64,000 bases of DNA from Aquimarina acroporae (lineage in GTDB: Bacteria; Bacteroidota; Bacteroidia; Flavobacteriales; Flavobacteriaceae), in contig NZ_JALPRE010000001.1 of the NCBI RefSeq assembly GCF_023195925.1, positions 496,001 to 560,000 of the forward strand. The letters are read 5' to 3'. The position numbers were made by a program, and so were the translations under genes. Under the pieces are notes generated by a model, which was not told the DNA's origin, ran no database searches, and saw only the letters and a list, made by a program, of their open reading frames with translations. Shown piece by piece: positions 42,085 to 52,312 of the stretch. Each line of letters opens with the position of its first letter. Within the stretch, counting starts at the first letter, position 1.

Positions 42085-43035
42085 ATGAAAACACTTCAAT
42101 TTGGTAAAAAAGGATGGACTCCTGATAGAATAGATAATCAAGAAGGTAAAACCTACCTCATTACAGGTACTACAAGCGGTACGGGGTTTGAAGCATCACG
42201 AATACTGCTATCTAAGGGAGCAAAAGTGGTCATGCTAAATCGTAACAGCAAAAAAACTGAAAAAGTCATTGTGACTTTAAAAAAAGAGCTAGGCAATCAT
42301 ATAAAAGTATTATCCATTCGAATGGACTTAGCTGAACAAGCTTCTGTACGCAAGGCAGCTCAAGAGATACTTGCTAAGGTTACCCATATCGATGCACTCA
42401 TATGTAATGCTGCAATAGCACAGGTACCCAAACAAGAACTTACTGTTGATGGTCATGAAAGTCAGCTTGGTGTTAATCACTATGGTCATTTTTTACTACA
42501 AGGGCTGCTCTACCCTTTAATTGAAAAATCTAATGGTCGAATCGTGGTTGTAGGCAGTGAAGGATATAAAATGGGTATAAAAACCATCAAGTTTGATGAC
42601 ATGAACTGGGATAAAAACTATACTGGTAACAATGCCTATAGTCAGAGTAAATTAGCACAGATCATGAGTGTCTATGAATTGCAAGATAGATTAAAAAAAG
42701 CCGGTAAAACCGATGTAAACGTGTATGCTTGTCACCCAGGCGCTTCCCGAACGTCATTGATTAAAACCAGTGGTAGTTTGATGACCCGTTTTATTTGGCA
42801 ACTTATGAAACTATCTCCTTTGGTACAATCTGCAGAAAAAGGCTCTTATCCAGAATTAATGTGTGCAACCGAACCAAATCTGGATCAAAATGAGTTTTAT
42901 GGCCCAACAGGAAGAAATTATTGGACAGGCCCAGTAGGAATATGCAAGTTAGAGCCACACGCAAAAGATAAAGTTGTAGCTTCTAAATTATGGGCAATAT
43001 CAGAATTGGAAACTAATTTCAACTGGAATATTTAA
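42085..43035 (+). CDS. Short-chain dehydrogenase/reductase (SDR)
   Basis: 316 residues. Rossmann fold with TGTTSGTG (about 27-34) for NAD(P), NRNSKK (after strand 2) suggesting NADP, CNAAIA (about 108-113), catalytic Ser in VVGSEGY and Tyr-Lys in YSQSK (about 192-196). It is closest in style to the protochlorophyllide-reductase/retinol dehydrogenase-like SDRs. Followed 9 bp later by an AraC regulator, so the two form a unit. Confidence 0.92.
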   Translation: MKTLQFGKKGWTPDRIDNQEGKTYLITGTTSGTGFEASRILLSKGAKVVMLNRNSKKTEKVIVTLKKELGNHIKVLSIRMDLAEQASVRKAAQEILAKVTHIDALICNAAIAQVPKQELTVDGHESQLGVNHYGHFLLQGLLYPLIEKSNGRIVVVGSEGYKMGIKTIKFDDMNWDKNYTGNNAYSQSKLAQIMSVYELQDRLKKAGKTDVNVYACHPGASRTSLIKTSGSLMTRFIWQLMKLSPLVQSAEKGSYPELMCATEPNLDQNEFYGPTGRNYWTGPVGICKLEPHAKDKVVASKLWAISELETNFNWNI

Positions 43036-43044
43036 ATTTATAGT

Positions 43045-43956
43045 ATGCAACACTTTAAAACATTATCATCGTATCTAGATTACCTAGAACTTCCAAGGCC
43101 AGAGCACCCTATGTTGAGTGTTTTTAATGCAAAAGGTAATGGTAACCTTCCTTGTCCAAGAGAAAGCTCCCCTCCTATTACTAACGATTGCTATTCTATT
43201 AGTTTGAAAAAGTATGTAAAAGGAAATCTAAATTATGGACGTACAAAATACGATTTTACAAATGGTGCTTTAATTTTTATTGCACCAAGACAAGTGTTAC
43301 AATGGGATAATAGCGTTGTTTTTGAACGAAAAGGTTTTTCGATCAACTTTCATGAAGATTTTTTGAAAGGAACAGCATTGGCTCAACAGATAAAAAAATA
43401 TGGTTTCTTTTCCTACTCCATCAATGAAGCCTTACACCTCTCTCCCAAAGAAGAAAAACAGATAGAATCTATAGTAAACAACATCGAAACTGAATACCAA
43501 AACAACCAAGACAAGTTCAGTAAAGAAATTATTATCTCTCAACTAGACACACTTTTAAAATATGCCCATCGTTTCTACGAAAGACAATTTCTAAACAGAA
43601 AAGACCTATCCCATGACTTGTTAGAGCAATTTAATGCGCAATTGTCTGAATATTTTGAAACAGGGCAACTACAAGAAAATGGTATACCCAGTATAGAACA
43701 AATAGCAGATAAACTAGCGGTTTCTCAACGATACCTAAGTGATACGCTTAAAAAAGAAACAGGAAAAACAACTACAGAGCATTTGCACTTACACCTAATT
43801 GATGAAGCCAAAAATATGCTATTACAACCCAACAAAAGCATCTCTGATGTGGCTTATGAACTAGGATTTGAATATCCTCCATATTTCTCGAGACTATTTA
43901 AAAAGAAACTAGGAATAAGCCCTTCTGCATATAGAGAAAATTATAAAATGAATTAA
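43045..43956 (+). CDS. AraC-family transcriptional regulator
   Basis: 303 residues. N-terminal cupin-like sensor (about 25-130: FTNGALIFIAPRQVLQW, FSINFHEDFL), linker helices, and C-terminal DNA-binding domain (about 205-300: IEQIADKLAVSQRYLSDTLKKETG, then SISDVAYELGFEYPPYFSRLFKKKLGISPSAYRE as endpoints). Regulators of this type often control the SDR gene beside them; the pair 42085/43045 fits. Confidence 0.92.
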   Translation: MQHFKTLSSYLDYLELPRPEHPMLSVFNAKGNGNLPCPRESSPPITNDCYSISLKKYVKGNLNYGRTKYDFTNGALIFIAPRQVLQWDNSVVFERKGFSINFHEDFLKGTALAQQIKKYGFFSYSINEALHLSPKEEKQIESIVNNIETEYQNNQDKFSKEIIISQLDTLLKYAHRFYERQFLNRKDLSHDLLEQFNAQLSEYFETGQLQENGIPSIEQIADKLAVSQRYLSDTLKKETGKTTTEHLHLHLIDEAKNMLLQPNKSISDVAYELGFEYPPYFSRLFKKKLGISPSAYRENYKMN

Positions 43957-43958
43957 AA

Positions 43959-44459
43959 ATGGAAATATTAAAAATAGCTACAGAATGGGCAAAAGCTGAA
44001 GTTTTTTCCTCAAAATTTTTCATCCTTTTTGCCATCTTATTACTAATAGCAAGTGTAGGTTTCTGGCAACTTGGGAGATCCGAAACAGCTAAAGCGTATA
44101 TTTTTCCAACGTTGGTAGCGGGTATGCTGTTATTAGCTGTTGGTATTGGTATATTAATCGCAAATACCTCAAGAATTTCGAGTTTTGAAAACGCGTATAC
44201 GGCTAACCCATCTGAATTCATAAAATCGGAAATTGTTCGCACAGAAAAATCTATGAAAGAATATAGCACCATAGTTTTCAAAATCATTCCGTGTATAATC
44301 ATTATTGCTGCCTTATTCATTATTTTTGTTGACAAACCATATGCTAGAGCGATCTGTATTACAACAATTGCAATGATGATCGTCATTTTATTGGTAGACA
44401 GTAACGCAAATGCCAGGATTAAAAACTATCATAACGAATTGAAATTAGCAGATAAATAA
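43959..44459 (+). CDS. Membrane protein of unknown function
   Basis: 166 residues with about four hydrophobic helices (near 22-33, 45-62, 103-122, 128-145). Starts 2 bp after the AraC stop and ends 1 bp before the next start, so it belongs to an operon with 42085-45213. Conserved-looking LLLIASVGFWQLGRSETAKAY and a mid-region with ANTSRISSFENAYTANPSEFIKSE, no family recognised. Confidence 0.78.
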   Translation: MEILKIATEWAKAEVFSSKFFILFAILLLIASVGFWQLGRSETAKAYIFPTLVAGMLLLAVGIGILIANTSRISSFENAYTANPSEFIKSEIVRTEKSMKEYSTIVFKIIPCIIIIAALFIIFVDKPYARAICITTIAMMIVILLVDSNANARIKNYHNELKLADK

Positions 44460-44460
44460 A

Positions 44461-45213
44461 ATGAAATTAACACTTATTATTATCCTTTTACTAGTGACTT
44501 TTACAAGAGTAGGTTGTGCTCAACAAAAAAATGATACCATATATAGAGCTTACTTGGCTGATCGAAGTGAAGAAATTGAATATCACAGCTTAGAAAAACT
44601 TGAAGAATCCTCTGCAAAAGAATTTCAAGGAAATTATCATTTCGGTTCTTCTGAAGCCGAATCTGATCTTAGTATCATTTTTTCTCATGGTAAGTGGTTT
44701 GCAAAAGAAGAATATGGCGTTTGGGAACAAGAAACATGGGCAAGAAAAACCGATAGGATCAAGGTAAGCTACAATGATAATACAAAAGTCATCAAACTTG
44801 GTGAGAATGCAACCGAATATTTTGCATATACGTGTGTCGATAACTCCAATTTATTTCTAAAAAAAGGAGCCAAAGGTATTGGATTTTCATTTACTGAAAC
44901 AGAAAATGGAAAAGTGTATCGTTACATTCAGTTCAATGAAGGTATAAAAATCAAAACTATAGGAAAATACCCTGAAGCCAGCTTCGTAAAATTAACCAAA
45001 GAAGAATTGGGTGAGTATACCAAGTACGAATTACAAATTATGAGAAACGAAATATTCGCTAGAAAGGGCTATGTTTTTAAAAAAGATGGTAAGATGGACA
45101 ACTATTTTTCTACAAAAGAATGGTATAAAACAATCACAAAAACAAATAATCCTGATTTGAACGAGATTGAAAAGTATAACGTAAATCTAATAATAACTTT
45201 AGAAAAGCAATAA
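44461..45213 (+). CDS. YARHG-domain exported protein
   Basis: 250 residues. Signal sequence 1-20 with a Cys at position 20 (RVGC, a possible lipobox). The C-terminal domain (about 178-240) is YARHG: LGEYTKYELQIMRNEIFARKGYVFKKD (R-N-E-I-h-A-R-x-G) and DNYFSTKEWYK. The domain occurs in extracellular bacterial proteins, often with peptidase links; role unknown. The rest looks like a beta-rich domain (GNYHFGSSEAESDL). Last gene of the run starting at 42085. Confidence 0.84.
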   Translation: MKLTLIIILLLVTFTRVGCAQQKNDTIYRAYLADRSEEIEYHSLEKLEESSAKEFQGNYHFGSSEAESDLSIIFSHGKWFAKEEYGVWEQETWARKTDRIKVSYNDNTKVIKLGENATEYFAYTCVDNSNLFLKKGAKGIGFSFTETENGKVYRYIQFNEGIKIKTIGKYPEASFVKLTKEELGEYTKYELQIMRNEIFARKGYVFKKDGKMDNYFSTKEWYKTITKTNNPDLNEIEKYNVNLIITLEKQ

Positions 45214-45363
45214 AACATATACAAAACAATTACACTATCCCCTTACATCCCAAATTCACTTACATTACGTATATTTAACAACAGTAGAAAGCACCCAAAT
45301 ATTCCATATATACTAATTCCTAATTAACTAATAGCCTGAAGGGTGACATCGATTTATATAGAA

Positions 45364-45753
45364 ATGACATTCTACGAAGAAAAAATAAGCCATATCAAAA
45401 ATAGCTGTTATTCAAATAATAAACAGATTGAAACGATTATAGCCACTCGTCATTTCATAGATAATAATTTTGAGAAAGATCTAAAACTAGACTTTTTATC
45501 CAATATCAAATTCACCTCAAAATACCATTTACAAAGACTTTTTAAGAGGTACTACGGGCTAACACCCAGGCAGTACTTAATTAACAAACGCATTGAAAAA
45601 TCAAAAGAAAATTTAATAAATGGGATGACCGTTACTGAGACTTGTTTTGCTGTTGGTTTTGAAAGTTTAGGGTCTTTTAGCAAATTATTTAAAACAAAAA
45701 CAGGAAAATCACCAAGTCAATTTCAAAAAGAGCAAGTTTCGAGAAGCAAATGA
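45364..45753 (+). CDS. AraC-type HTH protein lacking a sensor domain
   Basis: 129 residues from ATG 45364 (GTG 45343 gives no better start). Contains only the two-helix-turn-helix DNA-binding domain: FLSNIKFTSKYHLQRLFKRYYGLTPRQYLINKRI and MTVTETCFAVGFESLGSFSKLFKTKTGKSPSQF, as endpoints. Without a sensor it may respond to DNA-bound partners or act constitutively; a VOC gene follows 45 bp later, so it may regulate it. Confidence 0.88.
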   Translation: MTFYEEKISHIKNSCYSNNKQIETIIATRHFIDNNFEKDLKLDFLSNIKFTSKYHLQRLFKRYYGLTPRQYLINKRIEKSKENLINGMTVTETCFAVGFESLGSFSKLFKTKTGKSPSQFQKEQVSRSK

Positions 45754-45798
45754 GATTGAAACTTATAAACTTTGAGAACTAAATAAAATACATCAAAG

Positions 45799-46194
45799 AT
45801 GAAAGTAACACTTATTAGCATCCCGGTAAGAGATCAAGAAAAAGCTTTACAATTTTATACCAAAAAACTGGGTTTTTTGGTGAAAAAAGATGCTCCCTTA
45901 GAGGGCGGTAACCGATGGTTGACGCTTGTTTCTCCCGAATGGCAAGATGGCCCAGAACTGTTATTAGAACCTGCTCCCAACCATTTTGAGCCCTGTAAGG
46001 TTTTTCAAGACTCATTAAAAGAGGCTGGAATCCCCTGGACTCAGTTTGATGTTGAAAATGTCGATAAAGAATATGACCGATTAACAAAGCTCAATGTTGA
46101 TTTTAGTATACCCCCTACCGAAATGGGTACCGTAAAATTTGCAGTTTTTGACGATACTTGCGGGAACAATATTCAAATCGTAGAAACGCTTTAA
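45799..46194 (+). CDS. VOC-family (glyoxalase/bleomycin-resistance-like) protein
   Basis: 131 residues, one typical VOC unit pair: LISIPVRDQEKALQFYTKKLGFLV (residues 4-27), WLTLVSPEWQDGPELLLEP, and GTVKFAVFDDTCGNNIQIVETL (last 22). Metal ligands could be an early Ser/His position and Glu in QIVE. Compact form shared by fosfomycin, bleomycin and methylglyoxal proteins; substrate unknown. Preceded by an AraC-type gene. Confidence 0.92.
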   Translation: MKVTLISIPVRDQEKALQFYTKKLGFLVKKDAPLEGGNRWLTLVSPEWQDGPELLLEPAPNHFEPCKVFQDSLKEAGIPWTQFDVENVDKEYDRLTKLNVDFSIPPTEMGTVKFAVFDDTCGNNIQIVETL

Positions 46195-46270
46195 AATAAA
46201 AGCAGTATTTTTCCCTAACAATAAAAAGTAAGCTAATCAAAAGCTCCTCTATTGAAAGAATACGCAAACC

Positions 46271-47023
46271 ATGAGCATATTTAAAAAACTATTCGGAAAA
46301 TCGTCTGAGAAAGAAAGTTCTAATTCCGAAACTAATTCATCCGATTTTTCTTCTGCCTCCAAAACTGAATTCCAAAACTTTCAAGATTTAGTTGATCAAA
46401 ACGCGGGTCTTTCCTTCGAAAAACAGCTAAATTTTAATGATGTAACCGGAGGTTTGGCCTGGAATATTAACCTAAATACTGGAACACTATCTTTTAGAGA
46501 TCTAGATTTTCCTATAGAAGTCATGGGTTCACTATCGTTTAATGATTATTCTTGGATGTGGGGCTGGGCAAATGCAAAAAGTGGAATTCCTGAAAACCTA
46601 TTAGGTGGTTCATTACAACTAAAGGAAATCGGAGAAAAAAAACAAATTGAAGAATTCTCAAAAGGGCATTTTGCCGCCGAAGAAGGTTTCGAACATAAAA
46701 TGGGACTAGTTGCCACCGGAATACTTAAAGCCGACGCATATTTTTGCGCCAATTATGGACAAGGTACCATGGTACTAACTTTAAAATCTGACAAAATTCC
46801 TGATATAGATTACAATAGATTAGAGAAGGTTTTAACCTCTTTTCCCCAGCTAATTGGTGGCGTTGATCTAAACCATAAAGAAGCTTTCAAAAGCTATTTA
46901 ATCGATCGAAACATAGACATAAACGTAACTGAACATAAAGTTGAAGGAATGAAAAACGATAAGGTTGTAACTGCAGAATTTGATAACCAGAATAGATTAA
47001 AGTCTCTTAACGGAAAAATATAA
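46271..47023 (+). CDS. DUF6882-like protein
   Basis: 250 residues. Basic, Ser-rich lead, then GLAWNINLNTGTLSFRDLDFPIEVMGSLSFN (start and end blocks) and SWMWGWANAKSGIPENLLGGS, whose W-M-W-G-W-A-N is the hallmark I recall for DUF6882. C-terminal part VVTAEFDNQNRLKSLNGKI. Cytoplasmic, function unknown; the tryptophan block suggests a ligand pocket. Confidence 0.68.
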   Translation: MSIFKKLFGKSSEKESSNSETNSSDFSSASKTEFQNFQDLVDQNAGLSFEKQLNFNDVTGGLAWNINLNTGTLSFRDLDFPIEVMGSLSFNDYSWMWGWANAKSGIPENLLGGSLQLKEIGEKKQIEEFSKGHFAAEEGFEHKMGLVATGILKADAYFCANYGQGTMVLTLKSDKIPDIDYNRLEKVLTSFPQLIGGVDLNHKEAFKSYLIDRNIDINVTEHKVEGMKNDKVVTAEFDNQNRLKSLNGKI

Positions 47024-47106
47024 AACCTTTACATATTTAGGATATAAAGTTTAGTAACTATACCAACTCACGATTCTTAACCGAAACGTTGGTAACAATT
47101 TAGAAA

Positions 47107-47550
47107 ATGAAACAAAAAATAGATAAGGTAAGTAAAACCGAATACCCCGAACTTCTAAATGTATGGGAATCTTCGGTAAGAGCAACGCATCATTTCTTGA
47201 AAGAAGAAGATATCGAATATTTTAAACCTTTGATATTGAATACTTATTTTGATGCGGTTGAGTTAAGATGTATCAAAAATAATGATGAAAAGATAGTTGG
47301 TTTTCTAGGGGTAGCCGAACAAAATTTAGAAATGTTGTTCATTGACCCTGAATATCGTGGACAAAAGATCGGAAAAGCATTACTTGATTATTCTATAAAC
47401 TTCCTGGAAGTAAATAAAGTTGATGTGAACGAACAGAATGAGCAAGCCGTTGGATTTTACAAACACTGTGGATTCGAAGTAATAAGTCGTTCTGCACTAG
47501 ACTCAACAGGAAAACCTTATCCCATCTTACATATGGAATTGAAAAAATAA
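47107..47550 (+). CDS. GNAT-family acetyltransferase
   Basis: 147 residues. LNVWESSVRATHHFLKEEDIEYF (helix), VGFLGVAEQNLEMLFIDPEYRGQKIGKALLDYSI (acetyl-CoA loop RGQKIG, about 90) and NEQAVGFYKHCGFEVISRS. Matches the YjcF/putative-acetyltransferase type with THHF motif near the N-terminus. Substrate unknown. Confidence 0.92.
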   Translation: MKQKIDKVSKTEYPELLNVWESSVRATHHFLKEEDIEYFKPLILNTYFDAVELRCIKNNDEKIVGFLGVAEQNLEMLFIDPEYRGQKIGKALLDYSINFLEVNKVDVNEQNEQAVGFYKHCGFEVISRSALDSTGKPYPILHMELKK

Positions 47551-47613
47551 GCTTACTGTAACAAAAACTATTGGTTCTTATCTATACAATAATAACTAAC
47601 GATACCAGAACCA

Positions 47614-48882
47614 ATGCAACCACTATTCAATCTTATAGGTTTTATTCTTTGCTTAATGCTCCTATTCACGGGCTGTTCAAAAACCAACAAAACAAAAAAA
47701 ACATCTCACTACAAGGTAAACGTAGCAATTAACCCAGAAAAACAGTCATTATCGACACTGGTTAATATAACATACATACCCAAAGCCAATGAGAAGACTG
47801 ATAGCATAACATTTATTGGTCATGAAAACATAATGATCAAAAAATGTATCGCCAACGGTTTGATACGTTATCATGAAAAGCAAGGTGGAAATAAAGCAAA
47901 AAAGATCGTGCTCTATTTTGAAAATGAAATAGAAAAAAATGTCAACATCACTTTCGAATATGATTTTACCTTAACACAAGATGATGCCCCTTGGGGTATT
48001 GACAAAATTTCTAATGATTGGATAGAGTTAAGTTTAAACTCGGGGTGGCTACCCATACTTTCGACTTATGACAATCAATTTAGCGCAGATGCATCCATTA
48101 GCATAGTATCAAAGAATAAATTTGAAATACTATCTAGCGGAACATCCAAAAAATTAGGTAAAAATACATTTCAAATTACAAATGTGGTTCCTCAAATTGA
48201 TCTTGTACTATTGGGGAGCTCAAATTTTGAGGAAAGTATCGACAGAAACATCGCTATCTATGAACGTAAAATTAATACTGAGAGAAATAATTTTATTCAT
48301 CAATTAGGAAACAATAGTCATCAATGGCTCAATAACAAATTTGGAAAAGTAAAAAAACTCCCGTCTTCTAAACTAGTTATCACACCACGTACAGAAAGTG
48401 GATATGCCAGAAAAAACCTAATTGTGTTGAGTAATGATATATCTGTAAAAGATACCATTCACTTTGTAAATTATATTACTCACGAATTTGCTCACTTTTG
48501 GAGCACTGGAGCAAACCCTTTGAGCCCTCATCGTTGGTTAGACGAATCGATTGCAGAATATATTGCTTGGAAATACATTGAAGAAAAATTTAACACAAAA
48601 TATCTTAGAAAATTTCTTGATAATGCAGAAAAAGAGGCTGTAACGATTCCTCCTGTATATATAAAAGGTAATAATGAGATTCCTAAACATGCTGTGATGT
48701 ATAGAAAAGGAGTGTATAAATTATTCAAGCTAGAGCAAATGATCGGTCAACAAACTATGTTTTTACTTTTAGAAGAATGGTTTAACGTAAAAGAGAAAAA
48801 TTCTGAAAACTTTTTAAAACAATTAGAAGCTATTTCTGGAACTCAAATATCAGAAAATTTTAGGCGTGAGTTATCGCTATAG
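47614..48882 (+). CDS. M1-like metallopeptidase lipoprotein
   Basis: 422 residues, lipoprotein signal (LLFTGC, Cys about 21). N-terminal beta domain (about 30-190) as in M1 aminopeptidases, then a thermolysin-like core: VNYITHEFAHFWSTGANP with HEFAH (His 290, Glu 291, His 294) and WLDESIAEYIAW (Glu 311 as third zinc ligand). No GAMEN motif is evident, so the substrate mode may differ. Predicted to be anchored outside the inner membrane. Confidence 0.82.
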   Translation: MQPLFNLIGFILCLMLLFTGCSKTNKTKKTSHYKVNVAINPEKQSLSTLVNITYIPKANEKTDSITFIGHENIMIKKCIANGLIRYHEKQGGNKAKKIVLYFENEIEKNVNITFEYDFTLTQDDAPWGIDKISNDWIELSLNSGWLPILSTYDNQFSADASISIVSKNKFEILSSGTSKKLGKNTFQITNVVPQIDLVLLGSSNFEESIDRNIAIYERKINTERNNFIHQLGNNSHQWLNNKFGKVKKLPSSKLVITPRTESGYARKNLIVLSNDISVKDTIHFVNYITHEFAHFWSTGANPLSPHRWLDESIAEYIAWKYIEEKFNTKYLRKFLDNAEKEAVTIPPVYIKGNNEIPKHAVMYRKGVYKLFKLEQMIGQQTMFLLLEEWFNVKEKNSENFLKQLEAISGTQISENFRRELSL

Positions 48883-49036
48883 CTGTAGCTGCAATAAACT
48901 AGGTTAAAAAGGAGTTATATTTTGATCAAGTAAAGCAACAAACTCTAGACTAAATCGTGCTTTAAAACAAGGTTTTTTCATGCGAATTCGTTACTTTTAA
49001 TGCTTAACTCCTTTTCTAACCCTAAATACGTCTACT

Positions 49037-52000
49037 TTGAAAATTAAAAAATTCTGGAAACGAATTTTATTAGTACTAATCTTAGTCCCTATTTTACTAA
49101 TAGGAGGTCTAATGCTATATATTCAGAGCAACCAATCTGAAATCATTAGAGGAGAAATCGCAAAGTTAAACCAAGAACACAAAGGCCTAATAAGTGTTGG
49201 TGAAAGCGAATTATCACTTTTTGGCAATTTCCCATACATCTCTATAAAAGTATATGATGTAAAAATTCTAGAAACCAAAGAAGACAATGCCCCTATTATC
49301 ATGGATGTAAAAGACATTTATGTTGGATTTAATCTATGGGATATTGTAAAGGGAAATTATGATATTCAATCTTTAATTATAGAAGAGGGTGTTTTTAATA
49401 TTGTTATTCATGAAAACAATACCACCAATATTCAAAATTCTTTGGCCAGTACGTCTGAGACTGAAACCCCTTCTACCAATATTCATCTTAAAAAAATTCG
49501 ATTTAAAAGTCTAGATATTCACACTTTAGACGAAGCTACCAATACAGATGTAGAAAAGTTCATGTATGCCGGCACTGGTGGTTTTAGTCAAAAAGACAGT
49601 GTCATCGCCGGGCATATTGACACTTATTTTGAATTAAACGTGATTAAAGATGGTGACACTACTTTTATTCACAATAAGCATTTTGAAGTGCATACCGATG
49701 TAATCTTTAATGAGTACACCGGAATTCTAGACATTTCCCCGTCAACCATTATGATGGAAAATGGTGATTTTGAGCTAGAAGGATCTATAGACACCAAAAA
49801 TGATGTAGATCTGGATCTTTCTATAAAGGGAACCAAACCCAATTTCGATATGTTGATTGCTTTTGCTCCTACAGATGTGATTCCGGTTTTAGAGAAATAC
49901 AGAAATGCAGGTGAAATTTATTTTAATGCAAATATTAAAGGGCCTGCTAACAAAGGCAATAGACCTTTTATCAACGCAAATTTTGGAGCTGGAAAGGCCT
50001 ATTTAGAAAACACCAAAAAAGCCAAAAAGATCGATAATATGGGTTTCAACGGTCATTTTACAAATGGAAAAAACAGAGATGCCAGTACTATGGAGTTTTC
50101 TCTTACCGATATGACGGCTTCTTTAGAAAAAGGCGAGTTTCAAGGTTCTATTTTTGTAAAAAACTTTGAATCCCCAGAAGTTGATATGCAAATACAATCA
50201 AATTTTAACCTTGGTTTCATTACAGACTTTTTCGAACTGGAACAAGTACAAGATGCTTCTGGAGAGGTTTCATTGAAAATGAATTTCCATGATATTATTG
50301 ATATCGATAACCCCGAGAAAGCTTTAGAAAAACTCAATCAAGCCTACTTTACCGAATTAATTGTGAAAGACCTAAGCCTGGTAGCCAAAGAGCTACCCGC
50401 TCCCCTACACGATTTGAACGTAAATTTAGTCATGAACGGTAAAGAAGCTACGCTGAATCAGTTTGAACTATTGATTGGAGATTCTGATTTATCTGTACGT
50501 GGTTTTCTCTCAAATTTACCAGCTATCGTACATCATACTAATATTCCTGTTGAAGCGCATTTAGATATTTCCTCCAAAACCCTTGACATTGCTCAATTAA
50601 CCGGTTTTACCAAACAAGATACCATTCAAACTGGTTTTGATGAACAAATAAAAGACTTGAGTTTAGGACTTTCTTTTAAAGCCTCTGCAAAAGATTTTAC
50701 AGAATCTGAATATTTACCAAAAGGTGAGTTTTTTATCGATAGTTTATATGCTGATTTAAAGCATTATCCTCATAAACTACATGATTTTCATGCTGATGTA
50801 TTAATCGATGATAATGACTTAAAAATAGTAGATTTTACAGGATATATCGATGATAGTGATTTTCATTTTGATGGACTTATACATGATTATGCATTTTGGA
50901 TGAAACCCCAACTTAACGGAGATGTAGATCTAGATATCAATCTTACTTCGAAAAAATTAAGGCTCGAAGATCTCTTTTCGTATAAAGGAGAAAACTATGT
51001 ACCTAAAGAATATCGTCATGAAACTTTTGATAATTTAGCATTGCATTTTGCCTCTAGCATGCATTATAAAGATTCTGTGTTACATTCTATCGATCTTGCC
51101 TTAGATAAGTTAGACACAAAAATGAAATTGCACCCGCTTCGTTTTCATGATTTTAGAGGTAAGATTCACTATGAAGATGAGCACTTAGTGATCAAAGATT
51201 TTCATGGTGAAATTGGAACTACCAATTTTAATTTTGATCTAAACTATTACTTGGGTAAAGATGCACAAATAAAGAAAAGAGACAATTACTTTGAGTTGAA
51301 GGCGAATTACATCGATTTTGATGCACTTTTCAATTTTGATTTAAATCCCCAAAAACCCACAGAGGCCGTAGCTTCCAAAACTGCAGATGTAAAAGAACAT
51401 GCAGACGCTTTCAACTTATATGAATTACCATTTACCGATATGCAGTTTAAGGTAGATATTGCTCACTTTATTTACCATAGAATAGATCTACAAAATATCA
51501 TAGCAGATTTACGCACAACACCCAATCATTATATTTATATAGATACCTTAAATATGGATGCAGCGGGAGGAAATATCCGATTGAATGGATATTTTAATGG
51601 TAGCGATCCTAAACATATCTATATGCAACCCGATCTGGTGATGAATAATGTTGATTTGGATAAATTACTATTCAAATTTGAAAATTTTGGACAGGATCAT
51701 TTGGTATCAGAAAATCTACAAGGGAAACTTACCTCCAGAATTCGAGGAAAAATACGAGTGTACCCAGATATGGTACCTGATCTGGACCAATCTACCCTAG
51801 AAATGGATGTAAAAGTATTAAATGGAAGGTTAAAAAATTATGATCCCATGCTAGCACTTTCAGATTATATGGGAGACAAAAATCTACAAAACATCCGGTT
51901 TGATACCTTACAAAATAACCTAGCGATACAAAAAGGAAAAATAAATATCCCTGCGATGAGAATCGAATCTACTTTGGGGCATATAGAACTTTCAGGTACT

Positions 52001-52228
52001 CATGATAACAATCAAAACATAGATTATTATTTACGCATTCCATGGAAAACAGTAAGAAAAGCTGCCTGGCAAAAATTATTCGGTAGTAAGAAAGATTCTA
52101 TTAGTACAGAGCAACAAGAAGAAGAGATCGTAGAAGTAGATCCTAATAAAAAAATAAAGTACTTGAACCTAAAAATTAAAGGAAATATCGATGATTACAA
52201 GGTCTCGCTAGGTAAGAAAAAAGAATAG
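49037..52228 (+). CDS. AsmA-family protein
   Basis: 1063 residues, TTG start (basic lead KIKKFWKRI before the hydrophobic helix at about 8-30; the next ATG would cut the lead). One membrane helix followed by a very long, beta-rich region with repeated short strands (IQSLIIEEGVFNIVIHEN, GSIDTKNDVDLDLSIKG, GIPIRIES-type, RGKIRVYPDM) and a C-terminal end IPWKTVRKAAWQKLFGSKK, all as in AsmA/TamB-like proteins. Such proteins form a hydrophobic groove that may move lipids between the membranes. Confidence 0.88.
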   Translation: MKIKKFWKRILLVLILVPILLIGGLMLYIQSNQSEIIRGEIAKLNQEHKGLISVGESELSLFGNFPYISIKVYDVKILETKEDNAPIIMDVKDIYVGFNLWDIVKGNYDIQSLIIEEGVFNIVIHENNTTNIQNSLASTSETETPSTNIHLKKIRFKSLDIHTLDEATNTDVEKFMYAGTGGFSQKDSVIAGHIDTYFELNVIKDGDTTFIHNKHFEVHTDVIFNEYTGILDISPSTIMMENGDFELEGSIDTKNDVDLDLSIKGTKPNFDMLIAFAPTDVIPVLEKYRNAGEIYFNANIKGPANKGNRPFINANFGAGKAYLENTKKAKKIDNMGFNGHFTNGKNRDASTMEFSLTDMTASLEKGEFQGSIFVKNFESPEVDMQIQSNFNLGFITDFFELEQVQDASGEVSLKMNFHDIIDIDNPEKALEKLNQAYFTELIVKDLSLVAKELPAPLHDLNVNLVMNGKEATLNQFELLIGDSDLSVRGFLSNLPAIVHHTNIPVEAHLDISSKTLDIAQLTGFTKQDTIQTGFDEQIKDLSLGLSFKASAKDFTESEYLPKGEFFIDSLYADLKHYPHKLHDFHADVLIDDNDLKIVDFTGYIDDSDFHFDGLIHDYAFWMKPQLNGDVDLDINLTSKKLRLEDLFSYKGENYVPKEYRHETFDNLALHFASSMHYKDSVLHSIDLALDKLDTKMKLHPLRFHDFRGKIHYEDEHLVIKDFHGEIGTTNFNFDLNYYLGKDAQIKKRDNYFELKANYIDFDALFNFDLNPQKPTEAVASKTADVKEHADAFNLYELPFTDMQFKVDIAHFIYHRIDLQNIIADLRTTPNHYIYIDTLNMDAAGGNIRLNGYFNGSDPKHIYMQPDLVMNNVDLDKLLFKFENFGQDHLVSENLQGKLTSRIRGKIRVYPDMVPDLDQSTLEMDVKVLNGRLKNYDPMLALSDYMGDKNLQNIRFDTLQNNLAIQKGKINIPAMRIESTLGHIELSGTHDNNQNIDYYLRIPWKTVRKAAWQKLFGSKKDSISTEQQEEEIVEVDPNKKIKYLNLKIKGNIDDYKVSLGKKKE

Positions 52229-52312
52229 ATGTATTAAATTAGGACTGCAACAGTTACCTTCATAAACCATAATTCCCGAAAGACAATTAAGAATACATAT
52301 TTAAAACTAGGA